Part shown: piece after piece, positions 30,672 through 40,526 of the stretch | Numbering within the stretch: position 1 is the first letter of the stretch | How the letters are laid out: every line of letters begins with the position of its first letter | Source: a virus | Length of the DNA: 40,584 nt | Strand: one strand, 5' to 3' | IMG/VR virus record: IMGVR_UViG_3300006919_000130 | Coordinates: 1 to 40,584 of that record | The notes under the pieces: generated by a model | Told to the model about the DNA's origin: nothing | The model's database searches: none | The model's input: only the letters and a program-made list of their open reading frames with translations | Program-made: the position numbers and the translations under genes

Positions 30672-30995
30672 TTACCAGGGAACTCCAGAGCCGGAAACAG
30701 GAGTGCGCTGCAAGTCGATCTGTGCCTGGAGCGCAGCTTCGATTTCAGCAACCTTGTCCGCACCACCAAGCTTGGCTTGCAGAGCTGAAATTGCCCAAGA
30801 CTCTGTGAGTTCCGAATACGCGGTCAATTCGGAATCATCTTCAGGCTGGTCAAGACCAACGCTGCCATACGCACCAGCTTCATAGGTGCCGTCGTTAGCG
30901 GTAACGGTGTAATGCACGGTTTGCACAGCACCGTTGCTCAGCTGACGATCCATGGTGCCAACGGCCCAAGTGAACGTTGTGGTGGGTGTAGCCAT
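30672..30995 (-). CDS. DUF7936-like fibre-cluster protein (107 aa)
   Basis: Starts MATPTTTFTWAVGTMDRQLS, then VQTVHYTVTANDGTYEAGAY and GVPW at the end. This matches a small family I recall in marine cyanophages beside fibre genes (DUF7936). AAGGA lies nine bases before the ATG. Function unknown; probably a structural accessory. Confidence 0.7.
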   Translation of the reverse strand: MATPTTTFTWAVGTMDRQLSNGAVQTVHYTVTANDGTYEAGAYGSVGLDQPEDDSELTAYSELTESWAISALQAKLGGADKVAEIEAALQAQIDLQRTPVSGSGVPW

Positions 30996-31023
30996 TGGGA
31001 AAGTCCTTGCAGGTGAAGTTTAC

Positions 31024-33582
31024 CTATTGCGCCTCAAGGGCGGCAACTTTCGCTTCTAGGGTTTCAATCTTACTGATGGCTTCTTGCAACGCAGCTGTTA
31101 GCAATGGCACCAGCTTCGACTGATCGATGCCCTGATAATCAGGGATTGTGTTGCCATCCTCATCAAGCTTGTTGTCCCCAACAGAAACACCCTCTGGCAG
31201 CTCTTGGCCTTCTTTCCAAACTTCTACGCCGTTGTGCGTTCCACTGATGGCCTCTGGCACAACGGTTTGCGCTTCGTGTGCAAGAAAACCATCGACTGTT
31301 CTATCAGTTTCACCAATAAAGTTAAATCGTTTAGGCGCTAACTGTTTGACACGAGTGATTGCGCCATCGAGATCAACGATGTTTTCTTTTAAACGATAAT
31401 CAGACGAAGTTAAATAACTGGTCGCTGCTGTTGCGGTTTGTTGGATCCTGCCAGTAGTAGTGCCTGCTGAATTTATAAATAGCAAATAATTTTGATTTAA
31501 GGTTGAATTTGTAGGCTTCAGCACCATCCCGTTTCGGGAAGTGTCAAACGCAGCACATATCAATCCGTTAGCGAGGCCGGAAGTCGTATTAATAAGTACG
31601 TCACCATTATTGGCGACAGTCACTTTATCTACATAAGATCCAGAAACATTGCTTGAGATCGTCAGATCATTATCGTCTTGGTTGGAGTTGAGTCTCCATC
31701 CATCGCCGTTATCGTCACCTTCATCTGCAATCAAATACAGGCTGGCGCTTAATCCTTCTCCTCCAGTAACCCGCAAGTCTCCTGACTTGACATCTACCAT
31801 TCCCGATGAATCGATTCGCAGCCGCTCGCTACTGGCAGTTTCAAAACGCATAGAGTTATCGCTATGCACATACCGGATACTGCCTGCCTCATCATCAGCA
31901 GCGTCTCCAAAATAGATGCGCCCTGTTGTTGCTGAAAGAATGGAAAGACCGGTATCTGCAGCACCTTTATCAATTACAAAATCATCAGCATTAGCGTCTG
32001 GCGTAACAGTTGATCCAGTTCCAATTTTTACCATGCCCGCGCTGTCGATTCGCATCCGCTCGAAAAGACTTCCGCCTGTTCTTGTATCAAAAGCAAGTTC
32101 TCCATTGTTTGCACCTTGTGATATTCCCCTAATTGTTGAAAACTGTTTGATGGCTGCGTTACTGTCATTGCCTTGAAAAGCAATGGAGGGTCCAGTCCCA
32201 GCCGCAAAGCTGCTTGTATCCCTTAGCTTTAAAGCTGGCGTATCTCCATGAACTTCTAGCAGTTCAGTACCACTTGTTGCACCAATCAGCACGCGGCCAG
32301 AGCTGTCAATTCGCATCCGCTCGGAATTGTTTGTCCCAAAACTAAGAACACCGGCAGCCTCAGTAGCTCCTAAAAAACAACTTCTGCTGCCACTGCTGTT
32401 AAATATCTCAACACCCCCGGTAGCGTCACCTATGGCCGAAGCATTTGCATCATGAAATCCTAAACGAGGGCTATTATCTACAATCCGTACATCTCCTACA
32501 ACGTGTAATTTTTCAGCAGGCGACGTCGTACCAATGCCAACATTGCCGTTTTCATCGATGCGTAATCTTTCAGCAATTGAACCTGCATTTCCAGTGGCAA
32601 ACGTCAACCCTGTTGCATTACTGCCGCCTTCATCGGTGGCATTGATTGCTGCAGTAATTCCACCAGTAGTAACAGCAAACGCAATGTTTCGTCCAATATC
32701 TCCAGTGCCTTGCGGTGCCTCAAAAACAGCTTGATACTCAGATAACGTTTGACTTAACGTTCCGTCGCCGCTGCCTGGACCGAAGTCGACTAATGCTCTG
32801 GGTGAAGTCGTGTTGACGCCAACATTTCCAGAGCTGTCGATAACCATGCGGTTACCAGTTCCAGCAGTCCTAAATGCTAAGCGATCATTTGTATGGCTAT
32901 ATTCGACAGCTCCGCGATATGCAGCATCACCTGAAGTTCCGTCAGCAAAAGTAAGTGAACCTTGATTGTTAGTGGCTGAATAAACTGTTATACCTTCACC
33001 GCCTGATCCGCTACCGACAACTAGGTTGTCAGAAGCGTTGCCAGTAAAACTGGACATAGTGGTGTTGCCAATACCAACACGGCCTGAGCTGTCGATTCGC
33101 ATTGCTGAAGAACCAGCAGTGTAAATCGAAAGAGCGTCAGTGCTGTGATTGTACTCAAGCTGTCCTCTATACTCGCTGGCACCAGAAGTCCCGTCTGAAA
33201 AATATATTGAGCCGTAATTTGACGTGCCACTGCGAAGTGTTAGACCGCAGTTGCCACTATCTGCGACAGTTAAGTTGTCAGCAAGGGCATTGCCTTCAGT
33301 CGTGGTGCCCAAGAGCAACCGCCCCGAGCTATCAATAACAAGCCGCTGCGTGCCGCTTGTCGCAAATGCCAACTCGTTCGCAGCAGGTGACAGCACACCC
33401 GTGTTTTGGTCGTCCGCAAACGCCAGTGCTGGTGCGCTCGCCGTTCCATCAGGCAAGTTCCGCAGCAGGTCACTGACGCTTACTTTCTTCGTCGCATCCG
33501 CTCCAACATCAACGATCGGCAGAACGTCAGTCCCGGCGAGGGCAGTGGCAGCCGTCAGTTCGGTGATCTTGACGTTTGCCAT
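31024..33582 (-). CDS. Tail fibre with S74 chaperone (852 aa)
   Basis: The N-terminal anchor MANVKITELTAATALAGTDV and LPIVDVGADATKKVSVSDLL is shared with the 489-aa fibre. It then carries seven IDSSGRVGIG-type units, typical of trimeric fibre shafts, and SSDYRLKENIVDLDGAI (about residue 728) opening an S74 domain with a C-terminal coiled coil. An adhesion fibre whose chaperone is cleaved after trimerisation. Confidence 0.9.
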   Translation of the reverse strand: MANVKITELTAATALAGTDVLPIVDVGADATKKVSVSDLLRNLPDGTASAPALAFADDQNTGVLSPAANELAFATSGTQRLVIDSSGRLLLGTTTEGNALADNLTVADSGNCGLTLRSGTSNYGSIYFSDGTSGASEYRGQLEYNHSTDALSIYTAGSSAMRIDSSGRVGIGNTTMSSFTGNASDNLVVGSGSGGEGITVYSATNNQGSLTFADGTSGDAAYRGAVEYSHTNDRLAFRTAGTGNRMVIDSSGNVGVNTTSPRALVDFGPGSGDGTLSQTLSEYQAVFEAPQGTGDIGRNIAFAVTTGGITAAINATDEGGSNATGLTFATGNAGSIAERLRIDENGNVGIGTTSPAEKLHVVGDVRIVDNSPRLGFHDANASAIGDATGGVEIFNSSGSRSCFLGATEAAGVLSFGTNNSERMRIDSSGRVLIGATSGTELLEVHGDTPALKLRDTSSFAAGTGPSIAFQGNDSNAAIKQFSTIRGISQGANNGELAFDTRTGGSLFERMRIDSAGMVKIGTGSTVTPDANADDFVIDKGAADTGLSILSATTGRIYFGDAADDEAGSIRYVHSDNSMRFETASSERLRIDSSGMVDVKSGDLRVTGGEGLSASLYLIADEGDDNGDGWRLNSNQDDNDLTISSNVSGSYVDKVTVANNGDVLINTTSGLANGLICAAFDTSRNGMVLKPTNSTLNQNYLLFINSAGTTTGRIQQTATAATSYLTSSDYRLKENIVDLDGAITRVKQLAPKRFNFIGETDRTVDGFLAHEAQTVVPEAISGTHNGVEVWKEGQELPEGVSVGDNKLDEDGNTIPDYQGIDQSKLVPLLTAALQEAISKIETLEAKVAALEAQ

Positions 33583-33627
33583 GATCGCTCAATAGGTGTG
33601 AGGACAGTCTAAGTGCAGACGATTGCG

Positions 33628-33876
33628 TCAACTAGAGGTGTCGTCTGCAATCGACGATTGATATGCACTGATCACATCAGCGGTCCAGAGTGCTGCTGCG
33701 ATGTCCTGCACTTCCTGCGCTTCGCCACTTACGTCCTGACCAGGAACAACAACATGGCGGTGATGGCTGCGTCCCAGCTCAACGCCATCTTCTTCGACCA
33801 CAGTGGTGGTGCGGATTTGGATGACCTGATTAGGCAGGATCTCTTCTTTGAGTTCAGTGCGCTTGGTGATGGCCAT
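33628..33876 (-). CDS. Conserved fibre-cluster hypothetical protein (82 aa)
   Basis: Starts MAITKRTELKEEILPNQVIQ. Contains VVEEDGVELGRSHHRHVVVP and IAAALWTADVISAYQS. The GVELGRSHHRHV pattern is one I recall in many marine cyanophages beside fibre genes. Function unknown. Confidence 0.7.
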   Translation of the reverse strand: MAITKRTELKEEILPNQVIQIRTTTVVEEDGVELGRSHHRHVVVPGQDVSGEAQEVQDIAAALWTADVISAYQSSIADDTSS

Positions 33877-33931
33877 TAGGGACGTTCTCCGAACGAAACA
33901 GGTTTAGGCGTAGTTTTGAGCCGTTGCGGGC

Positions 33932-35401
33932 TTAAGTCGTTATCTCATAAGTGAGACTAAATCTCATATTATTGTCACTAGCATTGTTCAGATCACTGTG
34001 TCTTACATCGTTATAATTAGTGTTACCTACTCCTTTCCTAAAACGGATAACCCAGCTATTGTCGAGATATTGAAGAAACGCAACTGCTAAGCTTGAACCA
34101 AGTCGCTCTCCATGAACAGCGGTAGACCCTAATTCCCCACTTGTAGTTGAAGGGACAAAAGGTAGACCGCCAATTTTAATGGGATTAGAGGAGGTAATGT
34201 TATCTAAAGCATGAATGTCGCAGTTAATTGTTACCAGCCTACCAATTTTTGTATAGGTATTAGTATATTGCGATGATCCAATGTTTCCGTCGCTTGCACA
34301 AGTTGGCGTCCAAGTGCCCTCCTCATAATCTTCGAGAGCGTTTGCGGCAGCCGTGTCGCTGTTGAACTTAAGACCGTCATTATCAATTCTTACCTTCTGA
34401 ACATTTCCAGTAGTCCCATCGTTGGGAGCAACATAGAAATACGTCCCATCAGAAGAGCTGTTACTGTCCCACTTGCAGCCAAGCTCACCACGGGTGTTTC
34501 CTGCTGTAGTTAATCTAAAATCAATTGCTGCGCCTTTATTTGCGGTAGCGTTAATAAAGTTAGATACGGCAAGTGGATAAGAACCACTAGAGCTAGTGTC
34601 AACAACTTCAAGCTTTCTGTCCGGCGATGTGACCCCAATGCCGACGTTGCCAGAGCTGTCGATTCGCATTTTCTCGCCATCAGCACGGCCAAAAATATGC
34701 TGATCAGCAGTCGTAATACTATTGACAAATGATGCAGTCGAACGGTTGTAATGATTTACAGTATTATTTCCAGCACTACTTCCAGGGTAAAACTCAAATC
34801 CTTCCGTGCCAGCATCTGAAACAACGAGTGCCCTTTGAGGATCCGCCGTTCCGATGCCAACTCGGCCAGAGCTGTCGATAACTACTTCATCGGCGCCTGC
34901 ACCGTTGTAGTTAAGTCTAAAAGTATTGTCAGTATAGGTATAGGCAAGCCAATCATTTGTGCTGTTTGTTGCCTCAAAAGCTTGTGTACCTTTTAGTGTT
35001 AAAAGATGACCAGGCGACGATGTTCCGATGCCCAAATTGCCAGAGCTGTCGATGCGGGCAGATTCACTGCCACCTGTATCAAAAGTTAGGTTATTGCCAC
35101 TACCTCCGATCCGAATGTTGTCTCCCGTAGAAGTGTTATTCCTGAAGCAAATTTCAGCAGCCGTTCCAGTTGCTTCAACGTACTGAACAATATTGTTACC
35201 CTTAACATGCAAATTAGAGGCAGGAGACGACACGTTGATGCCGACATCCCCAGGAATACCCTTGAACAGGCTTTCGACCGTGATCTTTTTGTTCTTATCA
35301 GCCGCAGCAGCCTCGCTAACGTCCACAATCGTCAGCAAGTCGCCCGTTGCCTGACTACCTGCAGCAAGAGCAGTCAGATCCGTAATTTTGCGGTCGGCCA
35401 T
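33932..35401 (-). CDS. Tail fibre (489 aa) with a different C-terminal domain
   Basis: The N-terminus (MADRKITDLTALAAGSQATG with NKKITVESLF) is homologous to that of the 852-aa fibre, followed by three to four IDSSGNVGIG shaft units. The S74 end is absent. Instead, LEDYEEGTWTPTC and YTKIGRLVTINCDIHALDN form a C-terminal receptor-type domain seen in other phage fibres. It may bind a different receptor from its paralogue. Confidence 0.85.
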   Translation of the reverse strand: MADRKITDLTALAAGSQATGDLLTIVDVSEAAAADKNKKITVESLFKGIPGDVGINVSSPASNLHVKGNNIVQYVEATGTAAEICFRNNTSTGDNIRIGGSGNNLTFDTGGSESARIDSSGNLGIGTSSPGHLLTLKGTQAFEATNSTNDWLAYTYTDNTFRLNYNGAGADEVVIDSSGRVGIGTADPQRALVVSDAGTEGFEFYPGSSAGNNTVNHYNRSTASFVNSITTADQHIFGRADGEKMRIDSSGNVGIGVTSPDRKLEVVDTSSSGSYPLAVSNFINATANKGAAIDFRLTTAGNTRGELGCKWDSNSSSDGTYFYVAPNDGTTGNVQKVRIDNDGLKFNSDTAAANALEDYEEGTWTPTCASDGNIGSSQYTNTYTKIGRLVTINCDIHALDNITSSNPIKIGGLPFVPSTTSGELGSTAVHGERLGSSLAVAFLQYLDNSWVIRFRKGVGNTNYNDVRHSDLNNASDNNMRFSLTYEITT

Positions 35402-35404
35402 TGC

Positions 35405-36514
35405 TTACGTTTTGATGACGTACATCATTGCAATGTTACGCGGCCTGGCCTCACTGCCACCACTATTGGCAATGCTGGTTGAGACGCTGATGCCAGTAAA
35501 GGCATTGTTTGTGTTTTTGTTCCTTTGTCCGCAGTCGTTATCGCCTGCTTTCCAAGGTCGATAACCCTCGTTGTGAGCTTGCTGGTCAATGTAAACATGG
35601 TTGTGACCAGGATCGGTCACGGTTGATGTGGCTGTGTGATTGTGTTGCTTGTTCTGGTCTGACTGTGAGCTTGCAAAACTGCGACCACTATCAACACTGC
35701 CGTTGTCAGCCCAGCCGCGAACAAACTCACCGCGTAGGTCTGGAAGGTTAAACGTGCTGCTGCCATCGCCTTCACCCCATGTCGTTCCAATAATTGCGAA
35801 GAGAGCAGCTTCAGTGGTCCTGCTAACTGCAGCGCCATTGCACTTCAAATAACCACTCGGCGCAGTGGTCGTCGCCATCAAGTGAACCGATCCAGTTGGC
35901 ACAGCCTGCGGCAAAGCCGTAAAGCTCAGATTGCCGCTGCCGTCTGACTGCAACACGTCATTCGCATTGCCGTCACTGCTGGGCAAAGTCAGCGTGATGT
36001 CGCTGGCAACGTTTGACGGGGCTTGGATCGCAACAAAATTGCTGTTGCTCGTATCCCGCAGCCTCAGTGCTTTGCGATCACGGATCGTGATTCCATTGCT
36101 GTCGACATGAGCACGGCGCGTCCCACCAGTGACAATGCTGAAATCATCAGCAGAATTTTTAAAGCAGCCAGTGTCAGTGTCCCCGGCGAAACGAAGTGGC
36201 AAACTGCTAACCGTTCCCGCAGGCACGGTGACGTTGCCAGTAAACGTTGGGCTGGCAACTGTTGCAAGACCAAGATTGGTCTCATTCATATTGCCAATAG
36301 TCACGAAGCCAGTGTTCGTACTATTTCTTAGCTTCAAAAGATTAGTGTTTTCGTCTGCCCAAGGCATCCGGGCAACAGAATTAGCGGCACTAGGCTCAGA
36401 TGAACTCGCATTCAGGCTGTAGATCGCAGCCATGTTGGAGTTAATGTCCGAGCGGACGTTTGCTCCAGTGTCATTCTGGATCGGAGTGGATTTTGTCTCG
36501 TTTACAAAGGACAT
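35405..36514 (-). CDS. Tail collar domain fibre (369 aa)
   Basis: Contains the phage tail collar domain: VPTGSVHLMATTTAPSGYLK at about 205, and FNLPDLRGEFVRGW at about 257-270. A His-rich metal-binding region follows (QHNHTAT, HNHVYID), and it ends PRNIAMMYVIKT. The family is short-tail-fibre-like (T4 gp12 type), binding host surfaces. The start overlaps the stop of the J-like gene (TGATG). Confidence 0.88.
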   Translation of the reverse strand: MSFVNETKSTPIQNDTGANVRSDINSNMAAIYSLNASSSEPSAANSVARMPWADENTNLLKLRNSTNTGFVTIGNMNETNLGLATVASPTFTGNVTVPAGTVSSLPLRFAGDTDTGCFKNSADDFSIVTGGTRRAHVDSNGITIRDRKALRLRDTSNSNFVAIQAPSNVASDITLTLPSSDGNANDVLQSDGSGNLSFTALPQAVPTGSVHLMATTTAPSGYLKCNGAAVSRTTEAALFAIIGTTWGEGDGSSTFNLPDLRGEFVRGWADNGSVDSGRSFASSQSDQNKQHNHTATSTVTDPGHNHVYIDQQAHNEGYRPWKAGDNDCGQRNKNTNNAFTGISVSTSIANSGGSEARPRNIAMMYVIKT

Positions 36515-39500
36515 CAGCCGATTCCGTAGCCAGTAGCGGTCCAGGTCACGTCGCGTGCCACGCGCTGGTTAGTCCCATGGTAAACCGAAAGATCAAACCC
36601 GGTAGCCGTGCTATTGCTAACAACGTAATGCTCGCTAGCCGTTTGAGCATTGAAAATAATGCCTACAGCTGGAGGGACATAGAACTTGTTGCCAGCGCCG
36701 TAGCTCACGCTGACATCGGTATCGCTGACGCCCTGTGCGTTTGTAGTCACTGTTCCAGTAATCGTCCTAATCGGCATTTCCGCTTGAACGCGCAGCTGGT
36801 CAACAGCAATCTGCTCCTGCGGGCCGCCAGTGCTGAACTCTGCTTTGACCTGGTAGCCACGGGCCTTGAACTCAGCGTTGTTAAACCGACGCCAGCTCGT
36901 GAACGTAGGAGAACCCGCAGGGTCATCCTGTGTGGTGCGGATATACAGCTCCACATCACAGGTGTTTGGAGCGGTGCCGTCAAACTCAGTGATCAGGTCA
37001 AAGTCAGGCTCATCGTCAATGCGTTCTCCATACGGGAAAAAGCTGCGAGCCCGCAACGTGCTGTCCAACCGCAGGCTAAAAACATCGCTCAACGTAAACG
37101 TGTTGCCGCTGTTGAAGACATACGTTCCAGATTGATGCAGCTCGTCGTCGCCTTGCAGATCTAAATTGCTGTCGTCCTCAAGTAACAAGCCGCCGCCATC
37201 TTCCAGGTCAAAGTCGCCAATAGCAGCAAGCTCATTGCCTGTAGTCGCTAGCTCTAGCTCATTGTTTACGGTGTCTACCGTCAGGTTGGTCTTGGTGCCG
37301 CTAAACGATGGATCTTCTGTCGAACCCAATGCACCAACAACCTCAACATTTAAAAGGTCGGCCTTCGTGAATTCGATCAGCGCAGCTGTCAGGCTTTCGC
37401 GGCCACCAGAATCAACAAACTTGGCGCTATACGTTCCAGCCTTCAGGTCGGCATATGCTTCAGTCGCAGAACCTGAGATCTGCTCAGAAATGCTGGTTGA
37501 AGTCGGCCAGGTAACACCGCTTAAATCAGGCGAATGACGCAACCGCACATAACCGCCAACACGAACATCTAGCTCCGTAGATTGCGTCCAGGTCAAACGC
37601 GCCTGCCCGTTGACCGGAATCATGCTGAAGTTAGTCACCGCAGCTGGCGCAGCAGTCTTGCCCTGTAGCTCAAAGTCGGCAGCCGTAATTTGACTGCCCT
37701 TGTTTAGGTAGTTCTTGGCCTGAATCTGCACATACAGCCGACCAGCTCGCAGGTTTCGCAGTGTGACTGATGGCGAAGACGTATCGACGGCCTGCCAGTT
37801 GTCATTGTCGATCCGGTACTGGACGCGGAACTCACTGACGTTGACGCGATCATGGTTCCAACTAACCAACGCACCAACGAACACGCCGTTGGCTTCTTCG
37901 TATAGAAACTCCTCAGTAGTGACGCTATCGACCGCGTTGGGGATCAACGACAGGTTGCTGATGTCTCTAGGGGTTAGCTCAGCATCAGCCTCAACCGCGT
38001 CATAAATATCTTTGTTGTAAGCAACAGCGCTAACGCCATAGATGCCTTCTTCTGCCTCAGCAACAGATACAACGCGGAACTGCTGAGACTGAACCTCGTC
38101 GTTCTGGAACAAAAACACTGATCCAGCGGCAGGTGCCTCGCTAAATGCACTCGCAACGTCAATCTCTGCCGTTCCATCCGCAAGCAGCGTGATACCGCCA
38201 ACCGGCACATTCTTCTGTTCAACCAAGCCAGTAGACAACATCACTGACAGCTTCGGGTTGTTTGCAGCAGCCAGTGAAGTGGTCAGACCGTTGCTGCTGT
38301 CTGTCGTGATCTGCGTTGTGGTTGAAGACTTGACCCGACCTGAACGACGCGCTCCAGCCTTAACAGGATCAGCAACATCAATGACCATGCCAGGTCGCAG
38401 GATGATGCCGCTTTCGATGGCAACAGAAAACCCAACCACTTCAGTCAGATTTTGCTCAGACAGCAGCGTCCATTTGCCAATCCTGTGAGCCTGGCCTTGG
38501 CTGTAACAGCCAATTGCCTTGATGTCTTTTTTGATGATGCCGTACTTCGCGACCGCATCATGATCTTCAACGTATTCATATTCGACATCACCACGGGTGT
38601 CATATGACTGCCAAGCAACAACAGCAACGGTGTGTCGCGCTTTTTGAGACGAGCCTGAATACTCAAAAAGTCCGTCAACAACATTGCTAGGGCTGAGCAG
38701 ATATTGCGGATCAGATGGCTTGTCCTGCAGCAGCTGCAACGTTCCAGCGCCGTAATAAGCAATGCCACGGAAAATAGCGGTCATCTGCTGGATGACGTTG
38801 TAAACCTCGTCTCTGCTGTTGATCAGCATGTTGAGGCTGAAGCGCGGTTCTTGGCCGCCATCGCCATCATCTACAAGCTCATTGCAATACTGGCTAATTG
38901 CAAAAAAGTCGTACTTATCAAGCGTTGATTCTGGAACGCCCGCACCATAACGCTCACTAATCAACAAGTCGTATAAACACCAGGCCGGATCATTTGTCCA
39001 TGTTGCAGCCTGAAAGGTGCCGTCCCAAACGCCGGAATATGTAATGCGCCCCAGATGCGTTGTGGTGTCTACCGTCGCATTGCTTGGAATTTTAACTTTG
39101 ATCCCACGAATTAAATACTTGCGAGCTGGAATGCTACTGAACTGACGCGAGTCAAATCGCAGGCCAACCAGTGCTGAGTTGGGATAGCTGAACTTATCAT
39201 CAATGATTTCAGTAAAACTCTGAAAAATTGTGCTGCTAGCTCGTTTTTGGCTTGTCTCATCAGCACTGACACGCACCATTCTTACTTCTACCGGAAGCGT
39301 ACCGCTAAGATTGATTAAATAATCTCGCTGATAACGGTTACTGCTTTTGCCGCTGATGGTGTCGGTAATAGCATCAGCAAATTCAGTATCTCCGGTATAT
39401 TTTGTTTGGATTTTAATTTGAACGCTGTTACCAACAACGTCACCATCATCTTCAAGCACTTGAAGCGATGGAATCGTCAGCGTGACACGCAAACGATCAA

Positions 39501-39867
39501 CATCTGTATCCGTGATGCTGCGAGTAACTGAAGTGCCGTTTGTAACTTCAACGCCAACTGCTGTTTCTCGCTCTGTTGTATTGAACGGTCCAGCAAGGTG
39601 AGTTTGAGCCTGCGTTCCAACGCGGGTAACAACAGTAAAACCCTCAAAATTGTTAGTGCCGTCAGCTGCTTGAACGGGCGTGTCGTCTAAGAAAATGCTT
39701 TTGTTGCCATCCTCAAGACCACCAATTTCGCCTTCGCTGATCAAGTCAAGGACATTGGCAAACTGTGTCGACTGGAGCGTATCGTCCTGCTCAGTTGGCG
39801 TGCTTCTACCGCCACCGCCTTTACCGCCGCCACCACCAGCACCAACGACGTATTTGGTCTGAGTCAT
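36514..39867 (-). CDS. Lambda J-like host specificity / tail tip protein
   Basis: 1117 aa, close to the 1132 of lambda gpJ. Gly-rich N-terminus (VVGAGGGGGKGGGGRST), then FANVLDLISEGEIGGLEDG (about 37-55), the usual entry of the J family. Domains of fibronectin type III appear in the middle (about 690-800, with FRVQYRIDNDNWQAV and VNGQARLTWTQS). It caps the tail tip and recognises the host. TGATG and ATGA overlaps bind it to the next and previous genes. Confidence 0.92.
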   Translation of the reverse strand: MTQTKYVVGAGGGGGKGGGGRSTPTEQDDTLQSTQFANVLDLISEGEIGGLEDGNKSIFLDDTPVQAADGTNNFEGFTVVTRVGTQAQTHLAGPFNTTERETAVGVEVTNGTSVTRSITDTDVDRLRVTLTIPSLQVLEDDGDVVGNSVQIKIQTKYTGDTEFADAITDTISGKSSNRYQRDYLINLSGTLPVEVRMVRVSADETSQKRASSTIFQSFTEIIDDKFSYPNSALVGLRFDSRQFSSIPARKYLIRGIKVKIPSNATVDTTTHLGRITYSGVWDGTFQAATWTNDPAWCLYDLLISERYGAGVPESTLDKYDFFAISQYCNELVDDGDGGQEPRFSLNMLINSRDEVYNVIQQMTAIFRGIAYYGAGTLQLLQDKPSDPQYLLSPSNVVDGLFEYSGSSQKARHTVAVVAWQSYDTRGDVEYEYVEDHDAVAKYGIIKKDIKAIGCYSQGQAHRIGKWTLLSEQNLTEVVGFSVAIESGIILRPGMVIDVADPVKAGARRSGRVKSSTTTQITTDSSNGLTTSLAAANNPKLSVMLSTGLVEQKNVPVGGITLLADGTAEIDVASAFSEAPAAGSVFLFQNDEVQSQQFRVVSVAEAEEGIYGVSAVAYNKDIYDAVEADAELTPRDISNLSLIPNAVDSVTTEEFLYEEANGVFVGALVSWNHDRVNVSEFRVQYRIDNDNWQAVDTSSPSVTLRNLRAGRLYVQIQAKNYLNKGSQITAADFELQGKTAAPAAVTNFSMIPVNGQARLTWTQSTELDVRVGGYVRLRHSPDLSGVTWPTSTSISEQISGSATEAYADLKAGTYSAKFVDSGGRESLTAALIEFTKADLLNVEVVGALGSTEDPSFSGTKTNLTVDTVNNELELATTGNELAAIGDFDLEDGGGLLLEDDSNLDLQGDDELHQSGTYVFNSGNTFTLSDVFSLRLDSTLRARSFFPYGERIDDEPDFDLITEFDGTAPNTCDVELYIRTTQDDPAGSPTFTSWRRFNNAEFKARGYQVKAEFSTGGPQEQIAVDQLRVQAEMPIRTITGTVTTNAQGVSDTDVSVSYGAGNKFYVPPAVGIIFNAQTASEHYVVSNSTATGFDLSVYHGTNQRVARDVTWTATGYGIG

Positions 39868-40526
39868 ACCTGCACCTGATCAACGTCAAGACCGCTGGAC
39901 AGCACCGCCGATCCAACGAACAGCCGTCCATAGGCTATTGGGCAGGGCATCCCCTGACGACTGGTGTTGACGACATTGGAAAAGGTAAACGACTCCAACT
40001 GCACTGATTCGTCAAGCGTGCTATTTAACTCTGGCTGAGGTGAAAGAGATTGCGCAATGCCACCCAGCGTCAACGCTATACCAAGGTTTCCTGCGATAAC
40101 TGCCAGCTTTACCCCAAAAGTGGCGGATGCAAACGTGCCACCAGCAGCAGTCACGCCAAAACCCATGCCGCCTCCAGCAAACAAACCTGCACCACCAGAC
40201 ATCGCTGCAACAGCAATTAATGCAGCGCCTGCAAGGATCATTCCACCACCCCGCCCCGCACCTGCAATAACAGGCGTGATGCTGAACACTTCACGATCAC
40301 TGAAAGGCATCAACAAAGGAGCAGCATTGTCCTCGGTCACTTGCTCTTTGCTGACTGTTAAACGATACCCAACGCCATTCTTTTCACTATCAACCAACCA
40401 ACTATCTAGCCCTGGAAAGTTGACACACAACGCCTTGATAGCCTGCGCTGGTGTCGCAACATCAAACTCAAACCGGCATTGACCAAGCCGTTTACGCAAA
40501 GCGCCATAGACCTTAACGACTTTCAT
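39864..40526 (-). CDS. Lambda I-like tail assembly protein
   Basis: 220 aa (lambda gpI is 223). Begins MKVVKVYGALRKRLGQCRFE (ubiquitin-like start of the family). A Gly/Ala-rich hydrophobic centre (GGGMILAGAALIAVAAMSGG) and the typical C-terminus PCPIAYGRLFVGSAVLSSGL follow. It is needed for assembly of the tail tip together with J. Its stop overlaps the J start (ATGA). Confidence 0.9.
   Translation of the reverse strand: MKVVKVYGALRKRLGQCRFEFDVATPAQAIKALCVNFPGLDSWLVDSEKNGVGYRLTVSKEQVTEDNAAPLLMPFSDREVFSITPVIAGAGRGGGMILAGAALIAVAAMSGGAGLFAGGGMGFGVTAAGGTFASATFGVKLAVIAGNLGIALTLGGIAQSLSPQPELNSTLDESVQLESFTFSNVVNTSRQGMPCPIAYGRLFVGSAVLSSGLDVDQVQV

Noticed and set aside
25282-36514. Diversity-generating retroelement acting on the fibre genes
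   Set aside because: No reverse transcriptase or template repeat is seen in the window; the fibre repeats are structural units.
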